The notes: generated by a model not told the origin, from the letters alone. A stretch of DNA of 13,488 bases from DASRGL01 sp035651115 (GCA_035651115.1 DASRGL010000530.1:1-13488), one strand, 5' to 3'. Shown: positions 1-7,264, counted from the stretch's first letter. Numbers and translations: made by a program.

Positions 1-270
1 TTGCAGTTCATGCGCGTGCGCTTTACCTGGTGGCCCTTTCATCCGCTCGCATTTGCCATCACCTCAGACTGGATGATCAACCTGGTCTGGCTGCCGCTCT
101 GCATCGCCTGGGTTCTCAAGATCGTCATCCTTCGCTATGGCGGGCGCGGCGGTTTTCAGCGTTCTATTCCCTTCTTCTTGGGGTTGATGCTCGGCCAGTT
201 CGTCGTTGGAAGCCTTTGGAACATCTATGGGATTATCATGCAGGTTCCCACGTATCAGTTCTGGATCTAG
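1..270 (+). CDS. DUF6784-type membrane protein, C-terminal fragment (5' end outside window)
   Basis: The frame is open from the first base and ends with TAG at 268-270, so only the last 89 residues are visible. The fragment aligns by eye with the C-terminus of the full-length DUF6785/DUF6784 protein at 1282-3222. Shared segments include FPFHPL versus WPFHPL, VLRYGG in both, a short hydrophobic helix starting FFLGLMLG versus FFVGLILG, and the final YQF. At least two membrane helices are visible, so it should sit in the inner membrane. It is a paralogue of that gene on the opposite strand. No start codon should be assigned here; the TTG at base 1 is simply where the window begins. Function is unknown; the family is polytopic and looks transporter-like. 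Confidence 0.8.
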   Translation: MQFMRVRFTWWPFHPLAFAITSDWMINLVWLPLCIAWVLKIVILRYGGRGGFQRSIPFFLGLMLGQFVVGSLWNIYGIIMQVPTYQFWI

Positions 271-274
271 CGCC

Positions 275-286
275 CTGTCCGGACAG
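275..286. repeat. 12-bp perfect palindrome
   Basis: CTGTCCGGACAG reads the same on both strands and lies 4 bp after the stop of the DUF6784-type fragment. It has no loop and no T-run, so it is not a convincing intrinsic terminator. A protein-binding site or chance is possible. Confidence 0.3.
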
Positions 287-338
287 CCTGTGCGATCCCC
301 TGCAAGGGAGAGAAGAGGGTCGTCATGGGACGCTGGTA

Positions 339-356
339 GGCGCAGCAAGTTGCGCC
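339..356. repeat. short inverted repeat (6-bp stem, 6-nt loop)
   Basis: GGCGCA, loop GCAAGT, then TGCGCC form a perfect GC-rich hairpin. It lies in the roughly 230-bp stretch between the DUF6784-type fragment and the recognisable part of the broken methylase. No gene was recognised in 271-494. The hairpin resembles short dispersed palindromes seen in many high-G+C genomes, but only one copy is visible here. Confidence 0.35.
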
Positions 357-357
357 C

Positions 358-651
358 TTAATGGTTTTGGCAGATTGACGCGATACCGAGGAGGAAACCC
401 CGCTTACGAAACGCTTCTCCAATCGCGCGGCGAGGAGAGGAGAGAGATAGCGTGACTCTATCGTGCTGACCTGGCGGCCAAGCAGCATGGCCTGCGCCGA
501 GCGGCTTGTGATACAGGGCGGCAAGCGAAAGGGCTGCCGAACCCGCAAACGGCTCGATGAGCGTGACACAGTCTTCAGGAAGGTAGGCCAGGATTGCAGA
601 GGCCAGCGCGCGCTTGCTGCCTTGATAGGGAATAGGGTGCGGGATACCCAT
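358..651 (-). pseudogene. D12-class DNA adenine methylase, N-terminal remnant
   Basis: From the ATG at 651 the frame encodes MGIPHPIPYQGSKR followed by LIEPFAGSAALSLAALY. These match the N-terminus of D12/Dam-type N6-adenine methyltransferases: the substrate-side PYxGSKR motif and the SAM-binding PFAGSAA motif. After about residue 50 (near 500) the sequence stops looking like the family, and no DPPY catalytic motif appears in any minus frame down to 270. An intact enzyme is about 250-300 residues; this frame gives 97, of which about half is family-like. The start is supported by an AGGAGG 10 bp upstream that abuts the TGA stop of the preceding gene, so the two were probably translated together. 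It was presumably truncated by a deletion or rearrangement, and no activity is expected. Confidence 0.7.
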
Positions 652-667
652 AGCCGCCGATTCCTCC

Positions 668-1201
668 TCAACTCGACTGCTGCCTGCGTGGCAAGGCAAA
701 TGCTCCCAAACCGAGTATCAACAACATGAATAAGGCCCGCCCTGCAATAGGTGGCTCCGTCAATGCAGCCACGCTGTAAGCCGCCACCAGGCATCCCAGG
801 CCGAGGAGCAGTTCCCGCTTGCTATGCATCCGTTGTAAGGCCAGCCACAGGCATAGAAACACGCTTGCAAGCAGCCAGACCCATGAGAACATCGGCGAAG
901 TCCAGCCATAGCCGGGAATATGAATGAGCGCATGACGCCACCAGGCTTTAGGGAACAGATCGAAACTGAGGTGGACCGCATTTGCCAGACTGAAGCCGAT
1001 TGCCGTCAGACGCCCTGCGGTTCGCCGTTGCCCTGACTGCTTCTGCGCCCCCCAGAACAATATCAGAGCCAGCAGGCAGCTATGCGTCAGAATGCTCCGA
1101 TGAGTCAAGAAGGGCAGAGATTGATCTATATCCGCGAACTTCAGACCGGCTGCCGTTCCTACGAGCAGCCAGGGAATCGCGTTGGCAGCCTGCTTCCACA
1201 C
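668..1201 (-). CDS. DUF457/YdjM-like membrane-bound putative metal-dependent hydrolase
   Basis: This 177-residue protein has about four to five hydrophobic helices and an N-terminal polar motif, ADIDQSLPFLTHRSILTHS. That resembles the PDIDH...HRxxTHS signature of the YdjM/DUF457 inner-membrane proteins, which are annotated as metal-dependent hydrolases by similarity. The usual proline before DID is replaced by alanine here. A second His/Asp-containing segment (NAVHLSFDLFP) is also consistent with the family. The GTG start at 1201 is preceded by a purine-rich AAGGAAAAAG at suitable spacing and by a near-consensus promoter at 1234-1262. The stop (668-670) overlaps the ribosome-binding region of the methylase remnant downstream. 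The substrate is unknown. Confidence 0.6.
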   Translation of the reverse strand: MWKQAANAIPWLLVGTAAGLKFADIDQSLPFLTHRSILTHSCLLALILFWGAQKQSGQRRTAGRLTAIGFSLANAVHLSFDLFPKAWWRHALIHIPGYGWTSPMFSWVWLLASVFLCLWLALQRMHSKRELLLGLGCLVAAYSVAALTEPPIAGRALFMLLILGLGAFALPRRQQSS

Positions 1202-1233
1202 GGTATCTTTTTCCTTGTTCGGCGATAGCTACC

Positions 1234-1262
1234 ATTGTACCGCGTTGAGAAACGACTGTCAA
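1234..1262 (-). promoter_or_regulatory. sigma70-type promoter for the DUF457-like gene
   Basis: On the minus strand TTGACA (1262-1257) is followed after exactly 17 bp by TACAAT (1239-1234). This is the best housekeeping-type promoter in the window. Transcription would start near 1227, giving a 5' leader of about 25 nt before the GTG at 1201. It lies just beyond the stop of the upstream DUF6785 gene, so the downstream pair is probably an independent unit. Confidence 0.75.
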
Positions 1263-1281
1263 CGGGAAGCGCGCGGGCGGT

Positions 1282-3222
1282 TTAAGAGAGGAACTGGTAG
1301 ATGGAGACGTTGAAGGCGCGGCCTACGAGGGTCCAGGCGGCCTGTGTCACGATGTCGCCGAGGATGAGGCCGACGAAGAAGCAGACGCTCTGGCGGTAGA
1401 GTCGGTTGCCGCCGTAGCGCAGCACGGTCACTTTCACCGCCCAGGCCAGGAAGAAGGGAACGAAGAAGCCGCCCATCGTCAGCGTGTTGCAGAGGACGTA
1501 GCCGAGCGGATGGAACGGGAAGCCCGTCAGGCGCATCCGCAGGGCCGAGAGCAATAGCGTGATGGCCGCGCCCGCCAGCATCCCTACAAACCCCGCCTGA
1601 TCCCAGCCCGGCTTGCTGGTGGTCAGGTTGTCCATCTGCGTCATGCCGATCTGCACCTTCACCAGCGCGTAGTAGTTGCTCTTGCTCGTGGCCGCGCCGA
1701 CCGAATAGAAGCTGTTGAGGCCGCTCCACCAGCCGACCGCCAGCGCCGTCACCGTGCCGATAAAGACCCACTTCAGTACCGTGCGCCACCGGATGCCCAC
1801 CGTCTCTGCTATCTTCAGCCCCTCCATCAGAAACGGCAGGGACTGCGCTCGAATATCCACGTGCGCCAGGTCGAAATAGCCGCCCGCGACCAGCGCGCGA
1901 CCGGGCTGCGCCGGAAGGTGCGACAGGCTGTTCATGATGCGGTGCGGCGTCCAGACCAGAGGCGCAAACGTCCACTGTCCTCCGGCCTCCGCGCGCACCC
2001 GCGCCCCGCTCAGGACATACAGCACATAGACGACGATGACGCCGAGCGCCGCCAGAGGAGGAATGCCCGCCACCGCCATCATGCCCGCGCAGAGCAGCAT
2101 ACAGGCGAGGGCCGCAACGCCATAGCCCTGCATCGCGCGGCGATCCGAGGGCGAAAGCGAACGCATCAGATCGGCCCAGTGGAACCGCGCGCCCCACAGC
2201 AGCAGCCCGCCGAGAGCAAGCCAGGCTCCTGCCGCCTGCTCCTCCGGGTAGGGGAAGCGGGCCGCGCCGGTCCCCGCCGGGTCCAATCCCACGATCGCGC
2301 CTGCCACGTAGGAGAGGCGTGTCGCCAGCCAGAAGAACCAGCAGCTAAAACTGATGCTGCTCGGCACGAAGTAGGCCAGCCCGATCGCCATCGGATAGAA
2401 GCCGATGCCGAAGTTCGGAATCGCGTTCCAGGGCGGCGACGTGAACAGCAGCGCCTTCACGTCGAACACTTTCAACTGAAACGCCGGGATGGAGGGATAC
2501 CAGTCGTGCAGCACCAGCAGGCTTTGCAGCACGACGGGAATCACGAACCCAAGCCAGAACAGCGGGCGGCGGAACAAGTCGTCCTTCGGGTCGGTCAGTT
2601 GCAGGGGCAGCACCGTGATGGGGAAGCTGAGGCGCTCCTGATGAATCCAGATGCGGTGCAACAGCGCGGCCAGGCCGAGCCAGATGACGCTCATCAGCAG
2701 CAGGTAGGCGCTCCAGAAGGCTATCGGCACGGCCCAGGCCGCCCAGGGAACCGTGCGCCCGCCGCGAAAAAAGTCGTGGATGGCGGCGGGATCGTGCAGC
2801 ACAGGCAGGCTGTTCAGAAAGGGCAGATACTTTGTCCACTGCGGCTGGCTCTCGGCGAAGTAGGAAAGATAGCCCATGCCCGGCAGCAGGAAGCGCAGCC
2901 CGCCGAAGCCGACGATGGGAATGGTGGCAGTCAGGACGATGTAGCCGAGCAGCAGTTCGTGGTTTTCCAGGGGCAGCCAGCGCCGCAGCAGCCGCACGAG
3001 CAGCAGATAGAGGACGGTCGGCATCATCAGCGAGTAGCAGATGAGATAGACGCTGCGCGCGATCTCGCTGTCGCTGACCCACGCGATGAGGATGGCCTGC
3101 GTGACAAAGATCAATACCAGGACGCGCAGACGAACGCGCCCGCCGGAAGCCTGCTGCGGCGCGGGCGCGTCTTCTGAGCTGACAATAGCTTTTGCAAAAG
3201 CCTCCGAAGTGCGTTTTCCCAA
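1282..3222 (-). CDS. DUF6785/DUF6784 family polytopic membrane protein
   Basis: This 646-residue protein has a short polar N-terminus and then roughly 12-14 hydrophobic segments (first helix about residues 33-50), so it is an integral inner-membrane protein. The family is defined by an N-terminal DUF6785 and a C-terminal DUF6784 module. The HQERLSFP loop and overall layout recall oligopeptide-transporter (OPT)-like permeases, but a transport role is inference. The C-terminus ends in YQFLS, like the paralogous fragment at 1-270. The only in-frame start before an upstream stop is TTG at 3222, and no well-placed Shine-Dalgarno is visible. An ATG at 3238 lies in another frame. A palindromic repeat (3245-3336) occupies the leader, separating this gene from the secreted protein gene upstream. 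It is probably co-transcribed with that block. Confidence 0.8.
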   Translation of the reverse strand: MGKRTSEAFAKAIVSSEDAPAPQQASGGRVRLRVLVLIFVTQAILIAWVSDSEIARSVYLICYSLMMPTVLYLLLVRLLRRWLPLENHELLLGYIVLTATIPIVGFGGLRFLLPGMGYLSYFAESQPQWTKYLPFLNSLPVLHDPAAIHDFFRGGRTVPWAAWAVPIAFWSAYLLLMSVIWLGLAALLHRIWIHQERLSFPITVLPLQLTDPKDDLFRRPLFWLGFVIPVVLQSLLVLHDWYPSIPAFQLKVFDVKALLFTSPPWNAIPNFGIGFYPMAIGLAYFVPSSISFSCWFFWLATRLSYVAGAIVGLDPAGTGAARFPYPEEQAAGAWLALGGLLLWGARFHWADLMRSLSPSDRRAMQGYGVAALACMLLCAGMMAVAGIPPLAALGVIVVYVLYVLSGARVRAEAGGQWTFAPLVWTPHRIMNSLSHLPAQPGRALVAGGYFDLAHVDIRAQSLPFLMEGLKIAETVGIRWRTVLKWVFIGTVTALAVGWWSGLNSFYSVGAATSKSNYYALVKVQIGMTQMDNLTTSKPGWDQAGFVGMLAGAAITLLLSALRMRLTGFPFHPLGYVLCNTLTMGGFFVPFFLAWAVKVTVLRYGGNRLYRQSVCFFVGLILGDIVTQAAWTLVGRAFNVSIYQFLS

Positions 3223-3244
3223 CCTCTGACACTCTCATCCATTG

Positions 3245-3336
3245 TCTGAACTGTGATTTATGGGATTATAGGATGAGCTATGATTTCTACGGCCCCATCA
3301 TAGTCCATCCTATAATCCGACGAATCATGGTTCAGA
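3245..3336. repeat. imperfect palindromic repeat, copy 1
   Basis: Two 40-bp arms (3245-3284 and 3297-3336) are inverted complements with about 33 of 40 positions matching, around a 12-nt loop. The arms begin TCTGAAC, share GGATTATAGGATG, and end CTATGAT. The element is homologous in arms and loop to copy 2 at 6307-6408. It resembles REP/MITE-like dispersed palindromes. It fills the gap between two minus-strand genes, and its right arm contains the TGA stop (3332-3334) of the secreted protein gene. Confidence 0.85.
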
Positions 3337-4465
3337 TGTTATGCGCCACGCGCTTTCCCGGCGCATACCGCAGCAGGCGCGCGAGGCCCACCATTTCCGA
3401 GGCTCCATACAGCCGCTCGGCGCTGAAAGCGCGCACGGCGTCCTGATAGAACGCCTCCCGCAAATCTTTCGGAAGCAGGCCGCACAGGTTCAGCCAGAGG
3501 CCGATGGAGTAGGGCATGAACTGGTTGCCCTTGCCTTCCCCGCCGACCGTATCCGCCCAGGTTCCATCGGAACGCTTCACCTTCTGGAGCCAGGTGCGCC
3601 CGAAGCGGGCGATCTCCTCGCGGGTGAAGACGATCCCCTCCGCCGCGCAGAGCGTGGCAAAGGTCACGTTCATGCTGGCATGGGAGATGTCCTCGCTGCC
3701 TTTCCCGTCCTCCTCCAGCTTCGGCCAGTAGGCCCAGTCGTAGAGGTCGGGCTGCGGCATGCGCAGGCGATTACGGAAGAAGCGCGCCAGCCGCGCCGCC
3801 TTATCCCGATAGCTTTTGTCGCCGGTCGCGCGGTACATCTCGACCAGCACGCAGCCGAGCGAGTTCTGCTGGTTGGTCGGCTGGACGCTGCCGAGATGCG
3901 GCTCGAAGTAGTAGCCCTCGTCCGCTTTCGGCCCGTTGCGCCAGTAGGGTTCGGCGTCGCGCAGGCTCTCCGCGATGCGCGCCTTATATTCCGCCGCCTT
4001 CGCCCCGAACTCCTTGTGCAGCTTCTTCTCCTGCGTAACGAGGCGCACGAACTGCGACGGCCCCCACTCAATCATACCGATATGCACGATCCAGACGTGC
4101 CACTTCCCGCCGGAGTAGGCGTCGGAACCCCAACCCGCCAGCGGCTTGCCCGCGAAGGCGTCCGCCTTGCCCAGCACATCGTCCCGGTTCTTCAGCACCC
4201 GGTCGAAGTGCGCGACGAGGTGGCGCAGATAGTCGGCGTCTCCGGTGGCCCGGTACATATCCATGTAGGCCATCAGCAGATAGCTCTCGCCCCAGGCCAG
4301 TTCGCCGCCCTTGTTCTGCTCCTCGGAGTAGCCGCGTCCCTCATGGATCGCCTGGTCGCTGCGGTCGAAATCGGCGCGATAGTCCCGCGCCGGGACCGAC
4401 TGCGCGCCGGCCGCGACCGCCAGCAGCGCCAGCCCCAACATCATCCAGAGTGCCAACGTTTTCAT
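3332..4465 (-). CDS. secreted alpha/alpha-barrel (six-hairpin-type) protein, possible polysaccharide-active enzyme
   Basis: This 377-residue protein starts with a clear signal peptide (MKTLALWMMLGLALLAVAAG, then AQS), so it is exported. The mature part is helical with repeating hairpins: MYRATGDADY (about 71-79) recurs as MYRATGDKSY (about 210-219), as expected of an alpha/alpha toroid. The EDISHASMN segment (258-266) and nearby aromatics (DWAYWP, DGTWADTVGG) resemble motifs in six-hairpin glycosidase, lyase and glucuronyl-epimerase-like folds. The exact family and reaction cannot be assigned. The ATG at 4465 overlaps the TGA of the upstream gene (ATGA) and has AGAAGG just before it, indicating translational coupling. 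An in-frame extension to 4987 is only the shadow of the upstream gene. The stop codon lies inside palindromic repeat copy 1. Confidence 0.75.
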   Translation of the reverse strand: MKTLALWMMLGLALLAVAAGAQSVPARDYRADFDRSDQAIHEGRGYSEEQNKGGELAWGESYLLMAYMDMYRATGDADYLRHLVAHFDRVLKNRDDVLGKADAFAGKPLAGWGSDAYSGGKWHVWIVHIGMIEWGPSQFVRLVTQEKKLHKEFGAKAAEYKARIAESLRDAEPYWRNGPKADEGYYFEPHLGSVQPTNQQNSLGCVLVEMYRATGDKSYRDKAARLARFFRNRLRMPQPDLYDWAYWPKLEEDGKGSEDISHASMNVTFATLCAAEGIVFTREEIARFGRTWLQKVKRSDGTWADTVGGEGKGNQFMPYSIGLWLNLCGLLPKDLREAFYQDAVRAFSAERLYGASEMVGLARLLRYAPGKRVAHNI

Positions 4466-6267
4466 ACCTTCTGTTCGATCTCCACCCGATAGGTGTTTCC
4501 CGGCGCGGCGTCGAAGACGACCGACTGGAATGCGAAGCCCCACCGCTCGACCGTCTGCGACGGCACGACCTCGCCGTTCACGGAGACCGCGCCCGCGCGC
4601 GGCGAGAGCCACAGCAGCGTCGCGCCATCCAATCCCGCACCCGCGTGCAGGCAGACCGCCGCGCAGTCTTTCGCCCGCAGATAGCTCTGCCACCGCGCCT
4701 GCCGCCGCGCCCGCTCCCAGGCGTCTATCTCCCGGCCCGTCCACCACTCCAGCCCCCGCTGCCGCGCCTGCGCGATGGCATCCGGCACGGCGGCGGCGAC
4801 TTCGGGCGTATCCATGCGCCCCGGATGGAAGAGCAGGTGCAGGATACCGTGATGGCGCAGGACGGCCTCCAGCAGCGTGAAGATCAGCGGGAAGGGCGCG
4901 AAGGCGTTCAGGTCCTGCGTCGGCGTCGGCAGTTCCAGCACGTCTATCAGGCGGCCCTCGCGGGTGACGGGAAAATGGGGATGGCACGTGCCGAAGTTAT
5001 AGCCCGCCTCGCCCATCTTGGACGCGCCTTTGGACTGCTCGAACCGGATGCCGCGCTGAGCGCACCAGTCGTAGAACTCCGTGTAGCCCTCCCAGCGCAG
5101 AAAGTGGTTCTTGTTCGTGACCGGCTTCTGCCCGCCGAACAGTTCCGTCAGTTGCCGCCACTGCGCATCGAACGCCTCTTCCGACCAGGGATGATCGAGC
5201 GAGTCGTAGTGCATCGCCAGTTCATGGCCCGCTTCCCGGATAGCCGCGATCAGTTCCGGCGGATAGCCCGGCAGGATCGTACACCAGGTCGTCTGTATCT
5301 GCCCCGCTTGCAGCAGGGCCAGCAGTTTCTCGGCCTGCGGCACGCCGTTCCCGTCCGTGTCGTGCGACATGTGCGCCAGCGCGGGCAGGTTGCGCGGGTA
5401 GAGCCACAGGAGCGGCAGCGCCACGTCGTGCCGTTCCGCCAGATAGAAGAGGGAGCGCAGCAGCAGGTCGCGCCACTGGTCGGCGACCGGTTCCGAGAAC
5501 GCTTCCAGGCCGGGAACGCCCTCGACGGGATGCCGGTCGAATAGCCAGTCCAGCACTGCGCCGTCGTCGCTCTTCAGGAACTCGTCGCAGAGAGCCGCTG
5601 TGCCATCCGGGGCGGGCGGGGCGTCGCAGCCGATCGCAAAGCCCTGCTGAATGCGCACGATGGAGCCGGGAACATCAGGAGCCAGCAGCAGGCAGCGTCC
5701 TTTGCCGATGGCGTTTTCCGTCAGGGCCGCGCGCAGCGTCGGGCGCTGATGGGCGTCCAGCACGGAGGCCAGCGCCGTCGCGCTTGCGGCGCGGATGGGC
5801 AGGCCGTTGAAGAAGTGGACTGGATGCCGATAGGTCGCCAGGATCGGATGATCCGTCTGTTGCGCCGCCAGGTAGCCTTCGCCCAGCGTGCTGAAGCTGA
5901 CGCCCCAGCCGCCGTGCGCGGGCGGCTCGACCGTGACGCCGAAGAGTTCGGGCAGGCCGCAGACGCCGCCGATGCTGAGCCAGGCTCCCCCGGCCCGAAC
6001 CCAGTCCTGCAGGCGCTCGGCCAGCGCGGGCGCGAGATTTGTCTCCCCGATGGTGAGCAGCAGGCGCAGGCCGGGAAGCCGGTCGCTCAGTTCCGCCTCG
6101 GCGACTGGCGTGCAGCAGAGGCCCGCGTGATTCAGAACTTCCCAGACATAGTCGGGATGCTGCACGGTGCGGGCCATATTCGGTCTGGGCGGCGACCAGA
6201 CACAGACGCCAAGCGGCGCGTTAAGCTGAGGCGTATCCACAGTGATGACTTGCTCTTCGGAGAGCAT
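4462..6267 (-). CDS. NodB/polysaccharide-deacetylase-fold protein with N-terminal GATase1-like domain
   Basis: This 601-residue protein lacks a signal peptide. Residues ~15-250 look like a Rossmann-type, glutamine-amidotransferase-like domain, with YVWEVLNHAGL and LRLLLTIGETNLAPALAERL followed by RAGGAWLSIGG. Such domains occur in trimerisation or ThuA-like regions of sugar enzymes. Residues ~295-510 resemble the polysaccharide deacetylase (NodB) fold: SHDTD (301-305), then TTW, AIREAGHELAMHYDSLDH (342-359) and LLFHPGRMD near 478-486. The first motif has SHDTDG instead of the usual TFDD, so catalysis is not assured. The tail forms a small beta domain. ATG at 6267 is preferred, although its Shine-Dalgarno (GGAAAGG) is very close; the longer frame to 6396 only reads through the palindromic repeat. 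It overlaps the next gene by 4 bp. Confidence 0.7.
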   Translation of the reverse strand: MLSEEQVITVDTPQLNAPLGVCVWSPPRPNMARTVQHPDYVWEVLNHAGLCCTPVAEAELSDRLPGLRLLLTIGETNLAPALAERLQDWVRAGGAWLSIGGVCGLPELFGVTVEPPAHGGWGVSFSTLGEGYLAAQQTDHPILATYRHPVHFFNGLPIRAASATALASVLDAHQRPTLRAALTENAIGKGRCLLLAPDVPGSIVRIQQGFAIGCDAPPAPDGTAALCDEFLKSDDGAVLDWLFDRHPVEGVPGLEAFSEPVADQWRDLLLRSLFYLAERHDVALPLLWLYPRNLPALAHMSHDTDGNGVPQAEKLLALLQAGQIQTTWCTILPGYPPELIAAIREAGHELAMHYDSLDHPWSEEAFDAQWRQLTELFGGQKPVTNKNHFLRWEGYTEFYDWCAQRGIRFEQSKGASKMGEAGYNFGTCHPHFPVTREGRLIDVLELPTPTQDLNAFAPFPLIFTLLEAVLRHHGILHLLFHPGRMDTPEVAAAVPDAIAQARQRGLEWWTGREIDAWERARRQARWQSYLRAKDCAAVCLHAGAGLDGATLLWLSPRAGAVSVNGEVVPSQTVERWGFAFQSVVFDAAPGNTYRVEIEQKV

Positions 6268-6306
6268 CCTTTCCGTCGAAGGAGTTTGCGGAGCGTCTGA
6301 ACTAGG

Positions 6307-6408
6307 ACTGTCTGAACTCTGATTCGTCGGATTACAGGATGGACTATGATTTCGCTGCGGCCTCATCATAGTCCATCTCATAATCATTCTAATCACAGTT
6401 CAGACAGT
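6307..6408. repeat. imperfect palindromic repeat, copy 2
   Basis: Arms of 44 bp (6307-6350 and 6365-6408) are inverted complements with about 36 of 44 positions matching, around a 14-nt loop. Both outer ends read ACTGTCTGAAC inward and the inner ends read GATGGACTATGAT. Copy 1 (3245-3336) shares the arms and the loop. It sits between the stop of the DUF1559 gene (6433) and the start of the deacetylase-like gene (6267), and could form a strong hairpin in the transcript. Confidence 0.85.
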
Positions 6409-6432
6409 GAGGCAGGGGCTGAAGGTGACGAC

Positions 6433-7230
6433 TTACTCCGCGTTCGGGAAGCCGTGAATCTCCTTGCACAGCTCGCCGCCCGTCCGCATCCACTTGGAGT
6501 GGCCGTCTCCGAAGACATTGTTGACGCCTCCGGAATGGCGGCCGGAGACCACGCCGTTACCGGGAAGCCCGGAGGCTTTTGCCGAATCAGGCCAGTTGTA
6601 CCACTGCATACAGAGATCGTGCGGCTCCGGGAACCAGCGATACATATACCAGTAGGCTGTCGCGTGAGCGTAGTTCAGATTGTTCCGCATCCAGGAGTAG
6701 GGTACGGAGTTGTCAATCAGCACGATGATGTCGGCAGGATGGTTGAGCGAGGCCAGCGCTACGCCTGTGTAGATAGGATTAGAAACATGACGTCCGAGCT
6801 GCCCATAGGGGAAGTAGCCCAGGTTGATGTTATAGCCGTAGCCCGTGTACCAGTCCATGTTATCCGGGCAGCGCGTCACCGGGCCGTAGTTGTGGGTTCC
6901 GCCGCCAGGCAGGCCGGACTCGCCGCCGTTCTTGATGTAAGGCGCGAGATAATCGCCCCAGTATTTGCAGCAGGCCTGAATGGGCGAGCCGGGAATGTTG
7001 TAGATCGGGTTGCCGAAGTCATCCGAGAAGAGGAACGTTTCGTCATAGTCCTGCACATACATGGCGACGGCCGTTCCAAGCTGGCGCGTATTGGAGAGGC
7101 AGCTTGTGGCGCGGGCCTTTTCGCGCGCCTGCGCAAAGACCGGGAAGAGAATGGCTGCCAGAATCGCGATAATGGCGATGACGACGAGTAGCTCGATGAG
7201 GGTAAAAGCATTTCTCCGTATCGAACGCAT
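6433..7230 (-). CDS. DUF1559-type prepilin-like protein (type II/IV pseudopilin N-terminus, H-X9-DG)
   Basis: This 265-residue protein begins with a short basic leader (MRSIRRNA) and FTLIELLVVIAIIAIL, the prepilin cleavage/methylation signal. Cleavage is expected before F9, with Ala rather than Gly at -1 and the conserved Glu at mature position 5. FPVFAQAREKAR follows. A globular Tyr/Trp-rich domain ends with the H-X9-DG motif (H232 to D242-G243; RHSGGVNNVFGDGHS). Members are exported through the type IV pilus/type II secretion pathway; individual roles are unknown. They are abundant in Armatimonadota and Planctomycetota. ATG at 7230 has a strong AAAGGAGA eight bases upstream. It lies upstream of, and in the same direction as, the deacetylase-like gene, separated by repeat copy 2. 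Confidence 0.9.
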   Translation of the reverse strand: MRSIRRNAFTLIELLVVIAIIAILAAILFPVFAQAREKARATSCLSNTRQLGTAVAMYVQDYDETFLFSDDFGNPIYNIPGSPIQACCKYWGDYLAPYIKNGGESGLPGGGTHNYGPVTRCPDNMDWYTGYGYNINLGYFPYGQLGRHVSNPIYTGVALASLNHPADIIVLIDNSVPYSWMRNNLNYAHATAYWYMYRWFPEPHDLCMQWYNWPDSAKASGLPGNGVVSGRHSGGVNNVFGDGHSKWMRTGGELCKEIHGFPNAE

Positions 7231-7246
7231 CTTGATTTCTCCTTTA

Positions 7247-7264
7247 GAGCCATTCGTGTGGCTC
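7247..7264 (-). promoter_or_regulatory. hairpin directly upstream of the DUF1559 Shine-Dalgarno
   Basis: On the transcript strand GAGCCA, loop CACGAA, then TGGCTC form a perfect 6-bp stem ending just before TAAAGGAGA. It could modulate ribosome access or mRNA stability for the highly hydrophobic pseudopilin. It may also be chance. Confidence 0.35.

Noticed and set aside
1861..3177. 438-residue open frame on the + strand
   Set aside because: It is the antisense shadow of the DUF6785 gene, with Arg/Gln/His-rich low-complexity translation and no recognisable domain or ribosome-binding site.
3341..5544. Long + strand open frames (383 and 364 residues)
   Set aside because: They lie antisense to the secreted and deacetylase-fold genes and have biased Arg/Pro/Gln composition, whereas the minus strand shows clear motifs and a signal peptide.
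6268..6396. N-terminal extension of the deacetylase-fold gene
   Set aside because: The extra 43 residues are mostly encoded by the palindromic repeat and are low-complexity (MIRMIMRWTMM...), so the ATG at 6267 is preferred.
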